This document shows positions 61,448-64,000 of a DNA stretch of 64,000 bases, in pieces. The position numbers were made by a program, and so were the translations under genes. The DNA is taken from positions 2,968,001-3,032,000 of the forward strand of contig NZ_OY781981.1 in NCBI RefSeq assembly GCF_963677565.1. The letters run 5' to 3'. The notes beneath the pieces are model-generated. The model searched no databases and had not been told where the DNA came from. It was given only the letters and a program-made list of their open reading frames with translations. Source of the DNA: an uncultured Draconibacterium sp. Lineage in GTDB: Bacteria > Bacteroidota > Bacteroidia > Bacteroidales > Prolixibacteraceae. Each line of letters begins with the position of its first letter. Position 1 is the first letter of the stretch.

Positions 61448-62479
61448 TCAGCTATTTATTCTATAGATTTTCCTAGATGATTCTCGTTCAATTAATTCAA
61501 TGGGGAGTATTATTTTTTCACTTGTTTTTAACTCCGATCTCAGCGATCTGAAAAACAGTGTTGCAGCTTCTTCTCCCATCTGAACTGTTGGATGGCTCAC
61601 GGAAGTTAACGGCGGATCGACTACAATGGAATGGAATTCATCTGTAAAACCGGCTAATGCAATATCATTAGGAATCTGAAATCCTTGTTTTTTAATCTCA
61701 ATCATTGCAGACAAAGCTACTATGTCGTTGATGCCAAAAATTGCATCAGGTTTATGCTCCAGCTCTAATAATTTTCGGGTGGCTGATTTCGCTGCGTCAA
61801 TGCTCATATTGCACTGAACTATGAGTTCAGGGTCAACTGGCAATCCACACTCCTTAAGCCCATTGAGATAACCCCGTTTTCTGTTTTTAGAAATGTTAAG
61901 ATGGTCGGGGCCTGAAATATAGGCAATCCGGCGACAACCGTTTGTATAAAAGTGTTTTGTAATCTTTTGTGCAGCAATTCCGCCATCGGCAATTACCGCT
62001 GGTGCATCAATTGAATCGCAAATACGATCGAAGAACACCAGGGGGACCTCGTTTTTAATCAATTTTTCAAAATGTGTAAAATCATTGGTTTCCTGGCTTA
62101 AGCATACAATCAGGCCCTCAACACGGGATTTTAGAAAATTCTCCACAGCCTCTTTTTCTTTTTGCATTGATTCATTGGATGAAGCAATCAGAATAAAATA
62201 GCCATTTTCATTAACTACCCGTTCAATCCCGGATATGATAGATGAATAGAAGTGGGTATTAATATCCGGGACGATTACTCCAATCATCTTGGTTTGTTGG
62301 CGCAGAAGACCCATTGCTAGCGGATTGGGGCTATAATTTCGTTCCTCAGCCAACTGTTTTACTTTCTTCCTTACTTCCAGGCTGATATCAGGATGATTTT
62401 TTAGTGCTCTGGAAACTGTTGATATAGAAATATTCAATTCCTGAGCTAAATCTTTAAGTGAAACACGTCGAGTTGCCAT
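61448..62479 (-). CDS. LacI-family transcriptional regulator
   Basis: 343 residues from the minus-strand ATG at 62479 (MATRRVSLKDLAQ); an open frame extends 49 codons further upstream but that part has no family similarity and contains operator-like palindromes. The N-terminal LacI helix-turn-helix is SLKDLAQELNISISTVSRALKNHPDIS, followed by the hinge region LAMGLLRQQTKMIGVIVPDI. A periplasmic-binding-protein-like sugar domain follows (FYSSIISGIERVV, GLIVCLSQE, FFDRI, AIFGINDIVALSAM, LTSVSHPTVQMGEEAA). It most likely represses the divergent aldose-dehydrogenase operon and itself in response to a sugar effector. Confidence 0.9.
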   Translation of the reverse strand: MATRRVSLKDLAQELNISISTVSRALKNHPDISLEVRKKVKQLAEERNYSPNPLAMGLLRQQTKMIGVIVPDINTHFYSSIISGIERVVNENGYFILIASSNESMQKEKEAVENFLKSRVEGLIVCLSQETNDFTHFEKLIKNEVPLVFFDRICDSIDAPAVIADGGIAAQKITKHFYTNGCRRIAYISGPDHLNISKNRKRGYLNGLKECGLPVDPELIVQCNMSIDAAKSATRKLLELEHKPDAIFGINDIVALSAMIEIKKQGFQIPNDIALAGFTDEFHSIVVDPPLTSVSHPTVQMGEEAATLFFRSLRSELKTSEKIILPIELIERESSRKIYRINS

Positions 62480-62567
62480 AACTTGAGAAAATACAAAATT
62501 AGGCTTTTCACTGGATTCCTGAAAACCTGATTGCGATGAGAATCTGTTATACAACATTTTATTTTTT

Positions 62568-62596
62568 ATGCAAAGCTTTGCACGAAGCTTTGCATG
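62568..62596. promoter_or_regulatory. Operator candidate: TGCAAAGCTTTGCA palindrome and tandem half-sites
   Basis: TGCAAAG / CTTTGCA is a perfect 14-bp palindrome. AAGCTTTGCAC-G and AAGCTTTGCAT-G repeat in tandem (62573-62584, 62585-62596), so ATGCAAAGCTT and AAGCTTTGCAT also form 11-bp inverted arms. It resembles LacI-family operators (GCAAAxxTTTGC) and lies about 90 bp upstream of the regulator start, fitting autoregulation. Confidence 0.5.
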
Positions 62597-62686
62597 AACA
62601 AGCTGCTTTTTAAGCCCTTGTATCACTGCGAAATATAAATGAAATTTGCACGAGCATAGATCTTAAAGCATAGAATCAAATAAGTG

Positions 62687-62702
62687 TAAACGATCTCGTT
62701 TA
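62687..62702. promoter_or_regulatory. Operator candidate: TAAACGA-TC-TCGTTTA
   Basis: Perfect 7-bp arms with a 2-bp centre, 82 bp upstream of the aldose dehydrogenase ATG. AAACG/CGTTT half-sites are typical of LacI-family binding. It overlaps a -7-like TAATTTCG, a position suited to repression. Confidence 0.55.
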
Positions 62703-62783
62703 ATTTCGAATAAAGGAAGAAGGTCGTCGGTCTGTTTTAAATGAAAGTATTTATAATTCAGAGAGAAATTGGAAAAGAGTAGT

Positions 62784-63794
62784 ATGAAATATCCGCCATT
62801 AATTTATGGAACGAGTTTCCTGGGAAACTTATATCGTGAATTAAGCTGGGACGAAAAACTATCACTAATAAAGGAGTGGTTTAAGGTTTCTGATGGGAAA
62901 GTGATGATTGACAGTGCCGGGAAATACGGTGCCGGACTGGCATTGGAAGTAATCGGTAAAGGTCTTAGTCAACTAGGCATTCCACCAGAACAAATTACTA
63001 TAAGCAATAAGTTGGGGTGGTATCGGGTACCATTAAAAACGGAGGAGCCTACTTTTGAACCCGGAGTATGGGCCAACCTTGAATATGATGCTGTTCAGAA
63101 AATAAACTATAACGGTATTATCGAGTGCTGGCAACAAGGTTGCGAATTGCTTGGTGGCACTTACAAGCCTGAAATTGTTTCGGTTCACGATCCGGATGAA
63201 TATCTTATAGGAGCCAAAAACTCTGCTGAGCGCCAAAAACGTATGGAAGATATTCTAAATGCTTACAAGGCTTTGTTCGAATTAAAAGATAAAGGCGAAG
63301 TAAAAGCTGTTGGTATCGGATCGAAAGATTGGCTGGTGATAAAGGAATTGTACGAGAAAGTAAAATTCAATTGGGTGATGTTTGCTAATAAATTCACTGT
63401 TTATCATCATCCGAAGGCGATTGTTGACTTTATGAAGCAACTGGCAGAAGATGGAGTAGTAATCATCAATTCAGCTGTATTTAATGCCGGTTTTTTAACC
63501 GGTGGCGATTATTTTGACTATCGCTTAATGAATCCTGAAAATCCTGAAGACCGTGTGCTGTTTGAATGGAGGGAAAAGTTTTTCGCTGTTTGCAACGAAT
63601 ACCATATTGAGCCTGGCGACGCTTGTCTGAAGTTTGCATTGTCGGCGCCACAAATTAAGGCATTAGCATTAAACCCGAGTAAACCCAAACGAATGGCGAA
63701 TAATAAAGCATTGCTTAAAAAAGAGTTACCCAAAGAATTTTGGGCCGAGCTTAAAGCCGAAGGTATCATTGAACAGAACTATCCTTATTTGTAA
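62784..63794 (+). CDS. Aldo/keto reductase, L-fucose/D-threo-aldose 1-dehydrogenase-like
   Basis: 336 residues from ATG 62784 (the in-frame TTG at 62769 lacks family similarity). Aldo-keto reductase barrel: YGTSFLGNL, catalytic Asp-Tyr region VMIDSAGKYGAGLALEVIGKGL, SNKLGWYRVPL, IVSVHDPDEYL and GIGSKDW. The segment between GWYRVPL and VSVHDPD matches the D-threo-aldose/L-fucose dehydrogenase branch. It oxidises the sugar to its lactone with NAD(P)+ in the cytoplasm. The lactonase-type gene 10 bp downstream fits the next step of non-phosphorylative L-fucose (or L-galactose/D-arabinose) breakdown. Probably controlled by the divergent LacI regulator. Confidence 0.82.
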   Translation: MKYPPLIYGTSFLGNLYRELSWDEKLSLIKEWFKVSDGKVMIDSAGKYGAGLALEVIGKGLSQLGIPPEQITISNKLGWYRVPLKTEEPTFEPGVWANLEYDAVQKINYNGIIECWQQGCELLGGTYKPEIVSVHDPDEYLIGAKNSAERQKRMEDILNAYKALFELKDKGEVKAVGIGSKDWLVIKELYEKVKFNWVMFANKFTVYHHPKAIVDFMKQLAEDGVVIINSAVFNAGFLTGGDYFDYRLMNPENPEDRVLFEWREKFFAVCNEYHIEPGDACLKFALSAPQIKALALNPSKPKRMANNKALLKKELPKEFWAELKAEGIIEQNYPYL

Positions 63795-63804
63795 ATGTCT
63801 GATT

Positions 63805-64000
63805 ATGATTATTGATACACATCACCATTACTGGAATTATAACCCGGTTGAATTTGACTGGATTGATGATGAAATGGCAAGGATTCGTCAAAGTTTTTTA
63901 CCAGATAACCTTAAGGAAACTTTGGAAAACACTGAAGTTGAAGGAGTGGTTACAGTACAGGCACGTCAAAGCTTAGAGGAAACTAACTGGTTACTTCAGT
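63805..64000 (+). CDS. Amidohydrolase-family lactonase, 3' end outside window
   Basis: The first 65 residues start MIIDTHHHYWNYNPVEFDWIDD and continue LPDNLKETLENTEVEGVVTVQARQS. The HxH-type metal motif (DTHHHYW) and the FDWID spacing are typical of the COG3618 group that includes L-fuconolactonase. ATG 63805 lies 10 bp after the dehydrogenase stop. The family hydrolyses sugar lactones such as L-fuconolactone to the acid. The gene runs off the right window edge, so most of the barrel is not visible. Confidence 0.8.
   Translation, partial: MIIDTHHHYWNYNPVEFDWIDDEMARIRQSFLPDNLKETLENTEVEGVVTVQARQSLEETNWLLQ

Larger units (their letters stand above)
62480..62783. promoter_or_regulatory. Divergent control region with LacI-type palindromes
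   Basis: 304-bp region between the LacI gene and the aldose dehydrogenase operon. It holds the palindrome TGCAAAGCTTTGCA (62569-62582), a repeated AAGCTTTGCAYG pair and the palindrome TAAACGA-TC-TCGTTTA (62687-62702), with TAATTTCG (a -7-like box with one mismatch) at 62701-62708. Confidence 0.6.

Noticed and set aside
62480..62626. 49-codon N-terminal extension of the LacI gene
   Set aside because: The extension has no similarity to the family and contains the operator-like palindromes. The ATG at 62479 starts the normal helix-turn-helix protein.

Overview
The window is chromosomal DNA from a member of the Bacteroidota, probably a polysaccharide-degrading Marinilabiliales/Prolixibacteraceae-type bacterium. 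The evidence is two SusC/SusD pairs, many Cys-anchored secreted lipoproteins, Bacteroidetes-type -7 boxes (TAnnTTTG), a REP-associated tyrosine transposase of the Bacteroidetes kind, and moderate-to-low GC. The species cannot be fixed from sequence alone. I saw no rRNA, tRNA or CRISPR array.

Layout. (1) 1-2381: end of an L-ribulokinase gene and a secreted aldose 1-epimerase, closed by a bidirectional terminator. (2) 2538-21216: a first polysaccharide utilization locus (PUL). A membrane sensor with a beta-propeller, Y_Y_Y and LuxR-HTH architecture is divergent from SusC, SusD, a double-LamG lipoprotein, two GH144-type (endo-beta-1,2-glucanase family) lipoproteins, a GH43-like protein, a GH3 beta-glucosidase and a sulfatase. 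The likely target is a beta-1,2-glucan or a decorated beta-glucan. (3) 21449-28451: a membrane AraC-type regulator, a second GH3, a GH43, a broken cyclophilin-like gene and a CE1-type esterase. (4) 28531-33417: a minus-strand operon with a carboxymuconolactone decarboxylase-like protein, a cupin, a cyclophilin-like protein and two type-B carboxylesterases, one of them frameshifted. (5) 33418-36503: a plastic region with a gene-leader remnant, an array of exact 42-bp-period repeats, a PD40 lipoprotein flanked by inverted motifs, a structured palindromic element, and a RAYT transposase carrying a REP-like palindrome inside its own coding sequence. (6) 36634-40589: two more sulfatases (one frameshifted) and a small membrane protein. 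(7) 41080-43896: a minus-strand LytS/LytTR two-component system with a polysaccharide deacetylase. (8) 44168-61257: a second PUL aimed at alpha-glucan. It has SusC, a SusD with embedded SusE/F-type domains, SusE, a GH13 cyclomaltodextrinase-like enzyme, five esterases, one erythromycin-esterase-like and one ChaN/Tiki-like lipoprotein. (9) 61262-64000: a flavodoxin remnant, a LacI regulator with palindromic operator candidates, and a divergent aldose dehydrogenase plus lactonase pair that looks like L-fucose-type sugar oxidation.

The second PUL is the most unusual part. Starch-type capture and hydrolysis genes are packed tightly (mostly 2-16 bp gaps or ATGA overlap) with an unusually large set of esterases and two Ere/ChaN-like hydrolase folds. 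This suggests an acylated or lactone-bearing alpha-glucan or glucoside as substrate. That is an inference. The genome also shows recent gene decay: three frameshifted genes and several remnants lie between 26.6 and 40 kb, although single-base assembly errors could explain the frameshifts.
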